DNA of 47,785 bases, taken from assembly GCA_946998205.1 (NCBI GenBank), contig CAMPYJ010000020.1, positions 1-47,785 on the forward strand, read 5' to 3'. Origin of the DNA: an uncultured Prevotella sp. (GTDB lineage: Bacteria > Bacteroidota > Bacteroidia > Bacteroidales > Bacteroidaceae). Shown here in pieces: positions 28,453-42,050 of this stretch (positions within the stretch are counted from its first letter, which is position 1; each line of letters begins with the position of its first letter). The notes beneath the pieces are model-generated. The model was not told the origin of the DNA. It did not search any database and saw only the letters and a list, made by a program, of their open reading frames with translations. A program made the translations under genes and the position numbers.

Positions 28453-29091
28453 ATGATAAGATATACATTGAATTCCGATTTGCTGTTCGATGACTTGAAG
28501 TTAGGAAAAGCCGAAGCTTTCGAATTCGTCTTCAAGACCTATCAACCCAGGCTGAGAGCCTACGCCAGTCGCTTCATCACTTCACCGGATGACTTGAACG
28601 ACATCTTGCAAGACTGTTTTGTAAGGCTATGGGAAAACAGGGAAAGACTGACACGCATCTCCATCTCCTCACTACTTTACACCATGGTGAGGAACGCGTG
28701 TCTCAATTTTCTGCGGCATCAGATGGTGGCCAACCAGTACTCGTTTGACGAACTGCCACAACAACAGGGGGCAGAACAGCTGTATAGCCTAATCTTCAAC
28801 CACAACGCAGAAGAAGAACTGGTATATGAGGAATTGCGCAGACAAATCAATGAGGTACTCGACTCCTTGCCCGAACAGTCAAAAACGATTTTCAAGATGA
28901 GCCGAGAAGAGGATTTGCTGAACAGAGAAATAGCAGAGAGACTTGGCGTCTCCGTGAAAACCGTTGAATACCATATAACAAAAGTATTGTGCGCCCTTCG
29001 CTCTCTTGCCGGCAATTATAACGGAAAATCACTGATGATTCTGGCCGTGGCGGAAGCAATACTGTTAGGGCAAACAGACCTCAACGCTTGA
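28453..29091 (+). CDS. ECF-type RNA polymerase sigma factor
   Basis: 212 aa. Region 2 covers about 18-85 (DLNDILQDCFVRLWENRERL, core binding and -10 recognition), and region 4 about 135-185 (LPEQSKTIF, then helix-turn-helix REIAERLGVSVKTVEYHI, -35 recognition). This is the Bacteroidetes sigma type paired with FecR. Divergent from fecR and facing the minus-strand locus, it is the likely activator of susCD-A and the GH85 genes. The C-terminus (NYNGKSLMILAVAEAILLG) runs about 25 residues beyond region 4 and is hydrophobic, which is unusual but open to interpretation. The gene converges on rpoC. Confidence 0.95.
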   Translation: MIRYTLNSDLLFDDLKLGKAEAFEFVFKTYQPRLRAYASRFITSPDDLNDILQDCFVRLWENRERLTRISISSLLYTMVRNACLNFLRHQMVANQYSFDELPQQQGAEQLYSLIFNHNAEEELVYEELRRQINEVLDSLPEQSKTIFKMSREEDLLNREIAERLGVSVKTVEYHITKVLCALRSLAGNYNGKSLMILAVAEAILLGQTDLNA

Positions 29092-29298
29092 AAAGCATTG
29101 CCATTGACGGCCAAACCCAACGACTTTGACCCTCAATAGAATTGACTTTGACAGGCAATAGCATAGCAATTATTGATGTGCATTTTAAACATTGCATACA
29201 AACCTTTTTTCACATTGGTGAATCAACGAATGGACCGAAGATATTGGCGCATGTGACAAAACAGACATCGAAAACGTTTCGGATCGCAATACACTCAA
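29092..29298. other. Gap between sigma gene and rpoC terminator
   Basis: About 200 bp with no gene or clear motif seen. The two strong hairpins that follow could also stop sigma transcripts. Confidence 0.4.
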
Positions 29299-29372
29299 AA
29301 ACCGGCTGCAAGCTCCAAGGCCTGCAGCCGGTTTCTGATGATGCAAGCGGCTGCCATGAGACAGCCGCTTGT
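29299..29372 (-). terminator. Double hairpin terminator after rpoC
   Basis: Two stems follow the rpoC stop: CAAGCGGCTG/CAGCCGCTTG (29344-29371) and AAACCGGCTGC/GCAGCCGGTTT (29299-29309 with 29324-29334). On the minus strand the second ends in GGTTTTTGAG, a good intrinsic terminator. Lying between converging genes, the pair may serve both directions. Confidence 0.8.
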
Positions 29373-29389
29373 TTGCATTCTACAAGTGA

Positions 29390-33703
<4,314 letters not shown>

Positions 33704-33742
33704 GTTCTTTATCTTTATTGTGTGAAAACAATCTATTCATAA

Positions 33743-36700
33743 CTAATCGAGTTTCACGCTCAATCCGAGTCCACGCAATTCGTGCAGCAGCACGTTCAAC
33801 GACTCCGGGATGCCAGGTGTAGGCAGTGCGTCGCCCTTGACGATGGCCTCGTAGGCCTTGCTGCGCCCGACAGTGTCGTCCGACTTGATGGTGAGAATCT
33901 CTTGTAAAACATGACTGGCTCCGAAAGCTTCAAGAGCCCACACCTCCATCTCACCGAAACGCTGACCGCCAAACTGCGCCTTACCGCCGAGTGGCTGTTG
34001 GGTAATCAAAGAGTAAGGGCCGATGGAACGCGCGTGCATCTTGTCCTCAACCATGTGTCCGAGCTTCAAGAAATAGGTTACGCCCACCGTTGCAGGCTGG
34101 TCAAACCTCTTTCCCGTCTCTCCGTCATACAGATGGGTGGAGCACAAGTGAGGCAATCCGGCCTTGTCGGTCCATTCGGACAAGTCTTCCAGTTTGGCCC
34201 CATCGAAGATAGGTGTTGCAAACTTAACGCCCAGCTTGCGGCCGGCAGCGCCAAGAATGGCTTCGAAAATCTGTCCCAAGTTCATACGGGAGGGCACGCC
34301 CAATGGGTTCAACACCAAGTCTACCGGACGACCGTCTTCCAAGAACGGCATATCCTCCATGCGCACAATCTTAGACACGATGCCCTTGTTGCCATGACGT
34401 CCGGCGAGTTTGTCACCCACGCTAATCTTACGTTTCTTGGCAATGTACACCTTAGCCATCTGCAGGACACCCGCAGGCAGCTCATCACCGATGGAGATGG
34501 CAAACTTACGGCGCTTCAATTCGGCATCCAACAACTTGTATTTTCGGATATAGTTGAGTATCAGCGTCTGGATGAGACCGTTGGTATGCTCATCATCCGT
34601 CCATGAGTTTGACTGAATTCCGTCATACTCAAGATTCTTCAAGGCGGCCGCCGTGAAATTGCTTCCCTTCGTGATGATCTCAGCACCCGAATAATCTTTC
34701 ACGCCCTGCGACTTCTTACCCGCAGTCAAGGTCAACAACTTGTCAACCAGAATATCTTTCAAGTCGGTGTTCTTAGCCTCGTACTCTTCGTCAATCTTCG
34801 CAAGAACCAGCTTATCCTGCTTTTTGGTCTCACGTGTTTTGATGGCACGCGTGAAAAGTTTCTTATCAATCACGACTCCACTCAAGGACGGGTTGGCCTT
34901 CAGGGAAGAGTCCTTCACGTCGCCCGCTTTGTCACCGAAGATGGCGCGAAGCAGTTTCTCCTCGGGAGAGGGGTCACTCTCGCCCTTGGGAGAAATCTTA
35001 CCTATCAATATGTCACCCGGCTCTACGCGCGCTCCTACCCTGACGATACCATTCTCATCAAGATCCTTGGTCGCCTCTTCGCTTACATTGGGGATGTCGT
35101 TGGTGAACTCTTCCATGCCGCGTTTCGTTTCGCGGACGTCAAGAGAATACTCGTCAACGTGGACAGACGTCAACACGTCGTCACGAACGACACGTTCTGA
35201 AATAACCACGGCATCCTCGTAGTTGTAGCCCTTCCACGGCATGTAAGCCACCAACATGTTACGACCGAGCGCCAATTCACCGTTTTCAGTAGCATAACCC
35301 TCGGTCAAGATGTCACCATCCTTCACACGCTGACCTTTCACGCAGATAGGGCGCAAGTCAATGGTCATGTTTTGATTGGTGCGGCGGAACTTGGGAATGC
35401 GATATTCCTTCAAGGCCGGCTCAAAGCTCACGAACTCTTCTTCGTCGGTACGGTCGTATAAAATGCGGATAGTTGTAGCGTCTACATATTCTATCACGCC
35501 TTCACCTTCGGCTGTAATCATCGTGCGGGAGTTTTCACACACCTGCTTCTCCAATCCCGTTCCTACGATAGGTGCATCATTGTGAAGCAAGGGAACGGCC
35601 TGTCGCATCATGTTACATCCCATCAGCGCGCGGTGGCCATCATCATGTTCCAAGAAAGGAATCAACGCAGCGGAAACGGAGGCGATCTGCTGCGGAGAAA
35701 CGTCCACCAATGAAACCTCTTCGGGATTCACGACAGGATAGTCGGCATCCTGACGGCATTTCACATAGTCGCGAATGAATGAACCATCTTCGCGCAACGG
35801 AGCGTTTCCCTGTCCGACGATCAAGCCTTCTTCCTCCTCCGCCGTCATGAACACGATGTGCTCATTATTCATGTCGACCTTGGCATCCTTGACCTTGCGA
35901 TAAGGAGTGACGATAAAGCCCATGTCGTTGATCTTCGCATACACGCAGAGAGAAGAAATCAAACCGATGTTAGGTCCTTCAGGACTCTCGATAGGACACA
36001 AACGTCCATAGTGGGTGTAGTGAACGTCACGAACCTCAAAACCCGCACGCTCACGTGAAAGGCCACCGGGGCCTAACGCGGACAGGCGGCGCTTGTGCGT
36101 GACCTCCGCCAATGGATTGGTCTGATCCATGAACTGAGACAACGGGTTGGTTCCAAAGAACGAGTTGATGACGCTGGTAATGGTCTTGGCGTTGATGAGG
36201 TCGGTAGGCGTGAAGACTTCGTTGTCTCGCACGTTCATTCGCTCACGAATGGTTCTGCTCATGCGGGCCAAACCAACGGAGAACTGATTGGACAACTGCT
36301 CGCCGACCGTACGCACGCGTCGGTTAGACAAGTGGTCGATGTCATCCACCGTAGCATTGGAGTTGACCAACTGTATCAAATATTTGATAATCTCAATGAT
36401 GTCATCCTTGGTCAGCACGCGGACATCCATGTCGGTATCCAGACCCAATTTCTTATTGATACGATAGCGGCCCACTTCGCCCAGGTCATACCGCTTGTCA
36501 GAAAAGAACAAGTTGTTAAACACCTCTTTGGCACTTGCGTCATCCGCAGGATCAGCATTACGCAACTGACGGTAAATATAGGTAACCGCTTCTTTCTCCG
36601 AGTTTGAAGGATCCTTGGACAGCGTGTTGAAGATGATGGCAAATTTGTTAGCCAGCTCAGAATCCTTATGCAACAAAAGGGTTGAGGCTCCACTGTCCAA

Positions 36701-37555
36701 AATGTCTTGCACATTGTCGGCAGTAATCTCGGTCTCGCGTTCCATGATGACCTCATTGCGCTCGATAGACACCACTTCACCCGTATCCTCATCCACGAAG
36801 TCTTCATTCCAGCTCTTCAGAACACGCGCAGCCAACCGCCGTCCAACGGCAGCCTTCATGTTCTTCTTGTTCACCTTTACCTCTTCGGCAAGATCAAAGA
36901 TTTGGAGAATGTCTTTATCCGACTGATACCCTATGGCACGCAACAAAGTAGTGACGGGGAGTTTCTTTTTACGATCAATGTACGCATACATCACATTATT
37001 GATGTCTGTGGCAAACTCGATCCACGAACCCTTGAACGGAATGATTCGAGCAGAGTACAACATCGTACCATTGGCATGGACACCCTGCCCGAAGAAAACA
37101 CCTGGTGAGCGATGCAGCTGAGAAACCACGACACGCTCGGCTCCATTGATGACGAAGGTACCGTTATCTGTCATATAAGGAATGGTACCCAGAAAAACAT
37201 CCTGTATGAATGTTCCGAAATCCTCATGATCAGGATCCGTACAATAAAGTTTCATCTTCGCCTTCAAAGGCACGCTATAAGTCAAACCGCGCTCAAGACA
37301 TTCGTCAATGGAATATCTAGGCGGATCGATATAGTAATCCAAGAACTCAAGAACGAAGTTATTACGAGTGTCGGTGATAGGGAAGTTCTCTGCGAACACC
37401 TTATACAAACCGTCATTCTTGCGTTCCTCAGGTGGAGTTTCCAACTGTAAGAAATCCTTGAAGGACTTTAATTGCACGTCGAGGAAATCCGGATAAGGAA
37501 CCGGATTATGCACGCTTGCAAAGTTAATTCTGTTATCAATGATTTTTGTAGCCAT
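33743..37555 (-). CDS. rpoB: RNA polymerase beta subunit
   Basis: 1270 aa from MATKIIDNRINFAS. The frame is open 12 codons further upstream, but that stretch (MAHGNVFPIIKY) has no counterpart in RpoB proteins, so 37555 is preferred. The rifampicin-binding region reads SQFMDQTNPLAEVTHKRR followed by LSALGPGGL, without the classic resistance changes at the D, H and S positions. GRHGNKG and PSRMNLGQIFE mark the conserved C-terminal half. It forms the other half of the catalytic cleft and binds the nascent RNA-DNA hybrid. Its gene is separated from rplL by a terminator-like hairpin. Confidence 0.99.
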   Translation of the reverse strand: MATKIIDNRINFASVHNPVPYPDFLDVQLKSFKDFLQLETPPEERKNDGLYKVFAENFPITDTRNNFVLEFLDYYIDPPRYSIDECLERGLTYSVPLKAKMKLYCTDPDHEDFGTFIQDVFLGTIPYMTDNGTFVINGAERVVVSQLHRSPGVFFGQGVHANGTMLYSARIIPFKGSWIEFATDINNVMYAYIDRKKKLPVTTLLRAIGYQSDKDILQIFDLAEEVKVNKKNMKAAVGRRLAARVLKSWNEDFVDEDTGEVVSIERNEVIMERETEITADNVQDILDSGASTLLLHKDSELANKFAIIFNTLSKDPSNSEKEAVTYIYRQLRNADPADDASAKEVFNNLFFSDKRYDLGEVGRYRINKKLGLDTDMDVRVLTKDDIIEIIKYLIQLVNSNATVDDIDHLSNRRVRTVGEQLSNQFSVGLARMSRTIRERMNVRDNEVFTPTDLINAKTITSVINSFFGTNPLSQFMDQTNPLAEVTHKRRLSALGPGGLSRERAGFEVRDVHYTHYGRLCPIESPEGPNIGLISSLCVYAKINDMGFIVTPYRKVKDAKVDMNNEHIVFMTAEEEEGLIVGQGNAPLREDGSFIRDYVKCRQDADYPVVNPEEVSLVDVSPQQIASVSAALIPFLEHDDGHRALMGCNMMRQAVPLLHNDAPIVGTGLEKQVCENSRTMITAEGEGVIEYVDATTIRILYDRTDEEEFVSFEPALKEYRIPKFRRTNQNMTIDLRPICVKGQRVKDGDILTEGYATENGELALGRNMLVAYMPWKGYNYEDAVVISERVVRDDVLTSVHVDEYSLDVRETKRGMEEFTNDIPNVSEEATKDLDENGIVRVGARVEPGDILIGKISPKGESDPSPEEKLLRAIFGDKAGDVKDSSLKANPSLSGVVIDKKLFTRAIKTRETKKQDKLVLAKIDEEYEAKNTDLKDILVDKLLTLTAGKKSQGVKDYSGAEIITKGSNFTAAALKNLEYDGIQSNSWTDDEHTNGLIQTLILNYIRKYKLLDAELKRRKFAISIGDELPAGVLQMAKVYIAKKRKISVGDKLAGRHGNKGIVSKIVRMEDMPFLEDGRPVDLVLNPLGVPSRMNLGQIFEAILGAAGRKLGVKFATPIFDGAKLEDLSEWTDKAGLPHLCSTHLYDGETGKRFDQPATVGVTYFLKLGHMVEDKMHARSIGPYSLITQQPLGGKAQFGGQRFGEMEVWALEAFGASHVLQEILTIKSDDTVGRSKAYEAIVKGDALPTPGIPESLNVLLHELRGLGLSVKLD

Positions 37556-37621
37556 ATATTTTATAATCGGGAAAACATTCCCATGAGCCAATTAGGAATT
37601 TGTCATCATAAGACACAAAAA

Positions 37622-37654
37622 GGTTAGGACATGCCTACCGAGCAAATCCTAACC
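37622..37654 (-). terminator. Attenuator-like hairpin between rplL and rpoB
   Basis: GGTTAGGA (37622-37629) pairs with TCCTAACC (37647-37654), and on the minus strand the stem is followed directly by TTTTTGTG. This has the form of an intrinsic terminator inside an operon. It would let only part of the ribosomal-protein transcription reach rpoBC, as the rplL-rpoB attenuator does in Escherichia coli. Confidence 0.7.
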
Positions 37655-37718
37655 CTATTCGCAAAAAGTAAAGATACCGCATAACCAGAAAGGTAATGCG
37701 ATACCCGATTATCTGAGT

Positions 37719-38096
37719 TTACTTGAGTTCCACCTTAGCGCCGGCAGCCTCGATAGCCTTCTTCAAGTTTTCAGCCTCGTCTTTAGCCAAACCTTCCTTG
37801 ATGGTAGCAGGAGCACCGTCTACCAAATCCTTTGCTTCCTTCAAGCCAAGGCCACATGCTTCCTTCACAGCCTTTACAACCTGAAGCTTGGTACCACCTA
37901 CTTCCGTTAAGACTACATCGAAAGATGTCTTCTCTTCAGCTGCCTCAGCTGCACCAGCTGCAGGACCAGCAGCTACAGCAACAGCTGCAGCAGCAGGCTC
38001 AATACCATACTCGTCCTTGAGGACTGTTGCCAACTCATTTACTTCCTTAACTGTCAAATTTACCAATTCTTCAGCAATAGCTTTAATATCTGCCAT
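37719..38096 (-). CDS. rplL: 50S ribosomal protein L7/L12
   Basis: 125 aa, normal length. An N-terminal dimerisation domain (MADIKAIAEELVNLTVKEV) is joined by an alanine/glycine-rich hinge (about 35-52) to the C-terminal domain that contacts translation factors (KTSFDVVLTEVG, then KVAVKEACGLGLKEAKDLV-like helix). It forms the flexible stalk of the large subunit with L10. It lies 74 bp after rplJ. Confidence 0.98.
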   Translation of the reverse strand: MADIKAIAEELVNLTVKEVNELATVLKDEYGIEPAAAAVAVAAGPAAGAAEAAEEKTSFDVVLTEVGGTKLQVVKAVKEACGLGLKEAKDLVDGAPATIKEGLAKDEAENLKKAIEAAGAKVELK

Positions 38097-38170
38097 TCTA
38101 TTCTAAAATTTAATTTATTTTTTATCTTATTTAATTACTCTTAATGCCATCAATGAACGCAGGTCATTGA

Positions 38171-38689
38171 TTACTCAGGACGCTCGCCTAAAGTCTTCAG
38201 CACGCCATGAATAGTGTTTGCACCCGACTGGAGAGCAGAAACAACGTTCTTTGCGGGCGACTGCAGCAATGCGACAATCTCTGCGATAACTTCGTTCTTG
38301 CTCTTGAGAGCAGCCAGCTCAGCCAATTTCTCAGCACCCACATAGATGCATTCCTCAGCATAAGCGGCCTTCAGTGCGGGAATTCCTTCCTTTTGATATT
38401 CCTTCAGCAGTTTTGCCGGCACATTAGCTGTGTGTGTGAACATCACCGCCGTACACCCTTTCAAACTACCGTACAAAGGCTCATAGTCTACATCAGATGC
38501 CTCGAAAGCCTTACGCAGAAGCGTATTCTTTACGACGACCATCTTAATCTCGTTCTTGAAGCATTTGCGACGAAGCGCACTGGTAGCTCCGGCATCCAAT
38601 CCAGTAAGGTCAACGAGATAGAAATGCGGAAATTCCTTGAGCTTCTCACCAAGTTCTACGATTATAGTATCTTTTACTTCCTTTTTCAT
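38171..38689 (-). CDS. rplJ: 50S ribosomal protein L10
   Basis: 172 aa. It has the typical N-terminal 23S-binding domain (FYLVDLTGLDAGATSALRR, KMVVVKNTLLRKAFE) and a C-terminal helix that carries L7/L12 dimers. It anchors the stalk on the ribosome and in many bacteria represses its own operon by binding the mRNA leader. Only 18 bp separate it from rplA, so any autoregulatory site would lie elsewhere, for example in the 74-bp gap before rplL. Confidence 0.98.
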   Translation of the reverse strand: MKKEVKDTIIVELGEKLKEFPHFYLVDLTGLDAGATSALRRKCFKNEIKMVVVKNTLLRKAFEASDVDYEPLYGSLKGCTAVMFTHTANVPAKLLKEYQKEGIPALKAAYAEECIYVGAEKLAELAALKSKNEVIAEIVALLQSPAKNVVSALQSGANTIHGVLKTLGERPE

Positions 38690-38707
38690 TTTACAAAACT
38701 TTTAGAG

Positions 38708-39400
38708 TTATTCAACTGATTTAGGATCAATCTTGATACCCTTACTCATAGTGCTTGAAATAAAGATACTCTTGATGTATGTACCTTTAGCAGCAGTCGG
38801 CTTCAATTTGATAACGGTAGAGATAAACTCTTTCGCATTACCATAGATTTGATCTGCAGTCATGCTCACCTTGCCAATGGAGGTATGTATGATACCCGCC
38901 TTGTCAACCTTAAAGTCTATCTTACCTTTCTTTATTTCCGAGACAGCCTTGGCAACATCCATGGTTACGGTGCCACTCTTAGGGTTTGGCATCAAGCCGC
39001 GAGGACCGAGCACGCGCCCCAAGGGACCTACCTTACCCATACAAGATGGCATTGTAATAATCACGTCAACATCTGTCCATCCGCCTTTGATCTTTTCGAT
39101 ATACTCATCAAGACCTACATAGTCGGCACCTGCCTCCTTGGCAGCTGCTTCCTGATCAGGAGTGCAGAGACAGAGAACACGAGTAACCTTGCCGGTTCCA
39201 AATGGAAGTGTCACGACACCCCGAACCATCTGGTTAGCTTTTCGCGGGTCTACGCCTAAGCGAACGTCAACATCCAAAGACGCATCAAACTTAGTGGTGG
39301 TAATTTCCTTCACCAATTCAGAAGCCTCTTTCAATGTATATGCCTTCCCTGCTTCAACCTTCTCAGCTACTGATTTCTGATTTTTTGTCAGTTTACTCAT
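38708..39400 (-). CDS. rplA: 50S ribosomal protein L1
   Basis: 230 aa, normal length. It shows the signature GRVLGPRGLMPNPKSGTVT and a second RNA-binding segment near the N-terminus (KFDASLDVDVRLGVDPRKA). It binds 23S rRNA at the mobile L1 stalk that moves deacylated tRNA out of the E site. It starts 14 bp after rplK, in the same operon. Confidence 0.98.
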   Translation of the reverse strand: MSKLTKNQKSVAEKVEAGKAYTLKEASELVKEITTTKFDASLDVDVRLGVDPRKANQMVRGVVTLPFGTGKVTRVLCLCTPDQEAAAKEAGADYVGLDEYIEKIKGGWTDVDVIITMPSCMGKVGPLGRVLGPRGLMPNPKSGTVTMDVAKAVSEIKKGKIDFKVDKAGIIHTSIGKVSMTADQIYGNAKEFISTVIKLKPTAAKGTYIKSIFISSTMSKGIKIDPKSVE

Positions 39401-39414
39401 TTCTAATTGAAGTT

Positions 39415-39858
39415 TTAATTATTTCCAGGGAATTCCCCTTTTACAGTGATACCCATGCTACGCGCAGTGCCTGCAACAAGTTTCATCGCACTCTCAATGG
39501 TAAAGCAATTCAAGTCGGCCATCTTATCTTCGGCGATAGCACGTACCTGATCCCAAGTAACGGAGGCCACCTTCTGTCGGTTAGGCTGAGCCGAAGCCGT
39601 CTTCACCTTTGCCATCTCCTTCAGCTGTACAGCTGCGGGAGGTGTCTTGAGAACAAAATCGAATGACTTGTCAGTATAGTAAGTGATAACGACCGGGATA
39701 ATCTTTCCAGCCTTATCCTGGGTTCTGGCGTTGAACTCTTTGCAGAATCCCATGATATTGATACCCTTAGAACCCAAAGCAGGCCCTACAGGTGGAGAAG
39801 GATTCGCAGCACCACCTTTAATCTGTAATTTGATTAATCCAGCTACTTCTTTAGCCAT
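39415..39858 (-). CDS. rplK: 50S ribosomal protein L11
   Basis: 147 aa. The proline-rich N-terminal part (GGAANPSPPVGPALGSKGIN) and the C-terminal 23S-binding domain (GTARSMGITVKG) are intact. L11 sits at the GTPase-associated centre near the thiostrepton site. It is placed 57 bp after nusG, in the canonical nusG-rplK-rplA order. Confidence 0.98.
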   Translation of the reverse strand: MAKEVAGLIKLQIKGGAANPSPPVGPALGSKGINIMGFCKEFNARTQDKAGKIIPVVITYYTDKSFDFVLKTPPAAVQLKEMAKVKTASAQPNRQKVASVTWDQVRAIAEDKMADLNCFTIESAMKLVAGTARSMGITVKGEFPGNN

Positions 39859-39915
39859 TTTTTGTTAATATTTAATTTAAAATATACAAAAGACGACATA
39901 GCACCCGTAACAGTG

Positions 39916-40461
39916 TTAAGCCTCTTTCTCAACTTGCATAAAACTTAGCTCTAATGGAGTTTTGCGTCCGAAAATCTTAACCAAAACTTTCAGCTTATGT
40001 TTCTCGGCATTCACCTCTTCAATGACGCCGCTGAACCCGCTGAACGGACCATCGGTCACCTTGACAACCTCGTCAACCTCATAAGGAACGTCAATGCTGC
40101 TCATTATTTCGGTTTCCTCGGCTTCGCCAAGCATGCGGTTGATTTCAGACTGGGGAACGGGCGACGGATTATCCAATCCTCCCAGGAATCCCAAGCAATT
40201 GGGCATGAAACGCAGGGTATGCGCCACGTCACCAACGAGAGAAGCTTCCACAAAAACGTATCCAGGGAGACTGATTTTCTCTTTCTCAACCCTCTTGCCA
40301 TTACGCAAGGCAGCCTGTTTCTCCAACGGAATCAACACCTGAGAAACATGCTGCTGTAACAACGCGTTGTGTTTCATTTCAGCCTCGATATACTCTTTCA
40401 GCTTGGCTTCTTTTCCACTGACAGCACGAAGTACATACCAATTCTTTTTTGTTTCAGCCAT
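39916..40461 (-). CDS. nusG: Transcription termination/antitermination factor NusG
   Basis: 181 aa starting MAETKKNWYVL. An upstream Met (40512) would add 17 residues overlapping the end of secE and is rejected. The NGN domain (NWYVLRAVSGKEAKLKEY to about 110) binds RNA polymerase, and the C-terminal KOW domain (VVKVTDGPFSGFSGVIEEV) contacts Rho or ribosomal protein S10. It lies 11 bp after secE, the conserved secE-nusG order. Confidence 0.97.
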   Translation of the reverse strand: MAETKKNWYVLRAVSGKEAKLKEYIEAEMKHNALLQQHVSQVLIPLEKQAALRNGKRVEKEKISLPGYVFVEASLVGDVAHTLRFMPNCLGFLGGLDNPSPVPQSEINRMLGEAEETEIMSSIDVPYEVDEVVKVTDGPFSGFSGVIEEVNAEKHKLKVLVKIFGRKTPLELSFMQVEKEA

Positions 40462-40472
40462 ATCCCAACGAT

Positions 40473-40685
40473 TTAACCTGGATAAACGACACCCATCAAG
40501 TGCTGAAAGCACCAGTCCATACAGAACACAACCAGTGCAATGACCAGGGAAGCAGACAATACGACCACTGCACTATGAGTTAATTCCTGGCTTGTAGGCC
40601 AAGTAGTCTTATGCGCAAGTTCATCATAGCAAGCCTTGCAGTAAGTAACTGCATACTTGAAAAAACTTTCGATTTTCCTAAACAT
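40473..40685 (-). CDS. secE: Preprotein translocase subunit SecE
   Basis: 70 aa with one membrane segment (about 42-60, VVVLSASLVIALVVFCMDW) after an amphipathic helix containing ELAHKTTWPTSQEL, the conserved SecE motif. It is the short single-span form usual outside Proteobacteria and clamps SecY in the translocon. It lies between tRNA-Trp and nusG, as in most bacteria. Confidence 0.96.
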   Translation of the reverse strand: MFRKIESFFKYAVTYCKACYDELAHKTTWPTSQELTHSAVVVLSASLVIALVVFCMDWCFQHLMGVVYPG

Positions 40686-40701
40686 ATGATTTTCTTATTT
40701 G

Positions 40702-40774
40702 CACGGGTTGAAAGACTCGAACTCTCGACACCTGGTTTTGGAGACCAGTGCTCTACCAACTGAGCTAAACCCGT
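40702..40774 (-). tRNA. tRNA-Trp (anticodon CCA)
   Basis: 73 nt. The acceptor stem ACGGGTT/AACCCGT closes, the anticodon loop CTCCAAA gives CCA, and the T-arm has GTTCGAGTC. The discriminator base is G and the CCA tail is not encoded. It sits 16 bp ahead of secE. Confidence 0.97.
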
Positions 40775-40783
40775 AAAGAAGTC

Positions 40784-40802
40784 CCCGCAACCGCATTGCG
40801 GG
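40784..40802 (-). promoter_or_regulatory. Hairpin between tuf and tRNA-Trp
   Basis: CCCGCAA (40784-40790) pairs with TTGCGGG (40796-40802) in the 79-bp gap between tuf and tRNA-Trp. There is no T run on the transcribed strand, so it is more likely a processing signal or stability element than a terminator. Confidence 0.45.
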
Positions 40803-40853
40803 AACCTTGTATGATAACGAGAAAGGGAACGCCCTCCCCGCTTTTTGTTCAAT

Positions 40854-42050
40854 TTACTTCACGTCGTCAAGTATCTGTGTAATCTGGCCGGAACCAACCG
40901 TACGACCGCCCTCGCGGATAGCGAAACGAAGACCTTCGTTCAAAGCAACCTTGTAAATCAAGGTAACCTCAATCTCAACGTTGTCACCAGGCATTACCAT
41001 CTCAACACCTTCGGGCAGAGAGATTTCACCTGTACAGTCCATCGTACGGAGGTAGAACTGAGGACGATACTTGTTTCCAAACGGAGTGTGACGTCCACCC
41101 TCTTCCTTCTTCAGCACATAGATAGAAGCCTTGAAGTGATCGTGAGGAGTGATGGCACCCGGGTGTACGACTACCATACCGCGTTTAACCTCATCCTTAT
41201 CAATACCGCGTAGCAAAAGTCCAACGTTGTCACCTGCTTCACCTTCAGAAAGAATCTTACGGAACATCTCAACACCAGTAACGACAGACTTCTTATCCTC
41301 ACCAAGACCGAGCAACTGAACCTCGTCGCCAACCTTCACCTTACCGGTTTCGATACGGCCGGTGACAACGGTACCGCGGCCCGTGATGGAGAACACGTCC
41401 TCAACAGGCATCAAGAAAGGTTTGTCCAAATCACGCTCTGGCTCCTGAATCCACTCGTCAACGGTGTCCATCAGCTTCATCACGCTGTCAACCCACTTGT
41501 CAACACCGTTCAAAGCACCCAGTGCGGAACCGCGAACGATAGGAGTATCCTCTTCGAAATCATATTGCTCAAGAAGCTCGTGAAGTTCCATTTCTACGAG
41601 TTCCATCATCTCCTCATCATCAACCAAGTCACACTTGTTCAAGAAGACAACCAAACGGGGAACGTTCACCTGACGAGCCAAAAGCACGTGCTCACGCGTC
41701 TGTGGCATGGGACCATCTGTCGCAGCTACCACCAAGATAGAACCGTCCATCTGAGCAGCACCCGTAACCATGTTCTTTACATAGTCGGCGTGTCCGGGGC
41801 AGTCTACATGCGCATAGTGACGCTTAGCTGTTTCATACTCAATGTGAGAAGAGTTGATGGTGATACCACGCTCTTTCTCTTCAGGAGCATTGTCAATTTG
41901 GTCAAACGACTTGACATCCTCACCACCGAAGCCCTTGTCGTGAAGAACCTTGGAGATGGCAGCCGTCAAAGTAGTCTTACCGTGGTCAACGTGACCGATT
42001 GTACCAATGTTTACGTGCGGTTTGGTACGTACGAATTCTTCTTTAGCCAT
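40854..42050 (-). CDS. tuf: Translation elongation factor Tu
   Basis: 398 aa. All GTPase motifs are present: GHVDHGKTT (P-loop), DCPGHADY (switch II), NKCD and SAL. The two beta-barrel domains follow (GRGTVVTGRIETG; GRTVGSGQ near the end). EF-Tu brings aminoacyl-tRNA to the ribosome. It is co-transcribed with four upstream tRNAs and tRNA-Trp downstream. Only this copy is seen in the window. Confidence 0.99.
   Translation of the reverse strand: MAKEEFVRTKPHVNIGTIGHVDHGKTTLTAAISKVLHDKGFGGEDVKSFDQIDNAPEEKERGITINSSHIEYETAKRHYAHVDCPGHADYVKNMVTGAAQMDGSILVVAATDGPMPQTREHVLLARQVNVPRLVVFLNKCDLVDDEEMMELVEMELHELLEQYDFEEDTPIVRGSALGALNGVDKWVDSVMKLMDTVDEWIQEPERDLDKPFLMPVEDVFSITGRGTVVTGRIETGKVKVGDEVQLLGLGEDKKSVVTGVEMFRKILSEGEAGDNVGLLLRGIDKDEVKRGMVVVHPGAITPHDHFKASIYVLKKEEGGRHTPFGNKYRPQFYLRTMDCTGEISLPEGVEMVMPGDNVEIEVTLIYKVALNEGLRFAIREGGRTVGSGQITQILDDVK

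Noticed and set aside
33743..37555. Possible rifampicin-resistance substitution in RpoB
   Set aside because: The rifampicin pocket residues D, H, R and S in SQFMDQTNPLAEVTHKRR and LSALGPGG are the sensitive forms; remaining differences look like phylum variation.
37556..37591. Longer rpoB start at 37591
   Set aside because: The 12 extra residues match nothing in RpoB; MATKIIDNRINF is the expected start.
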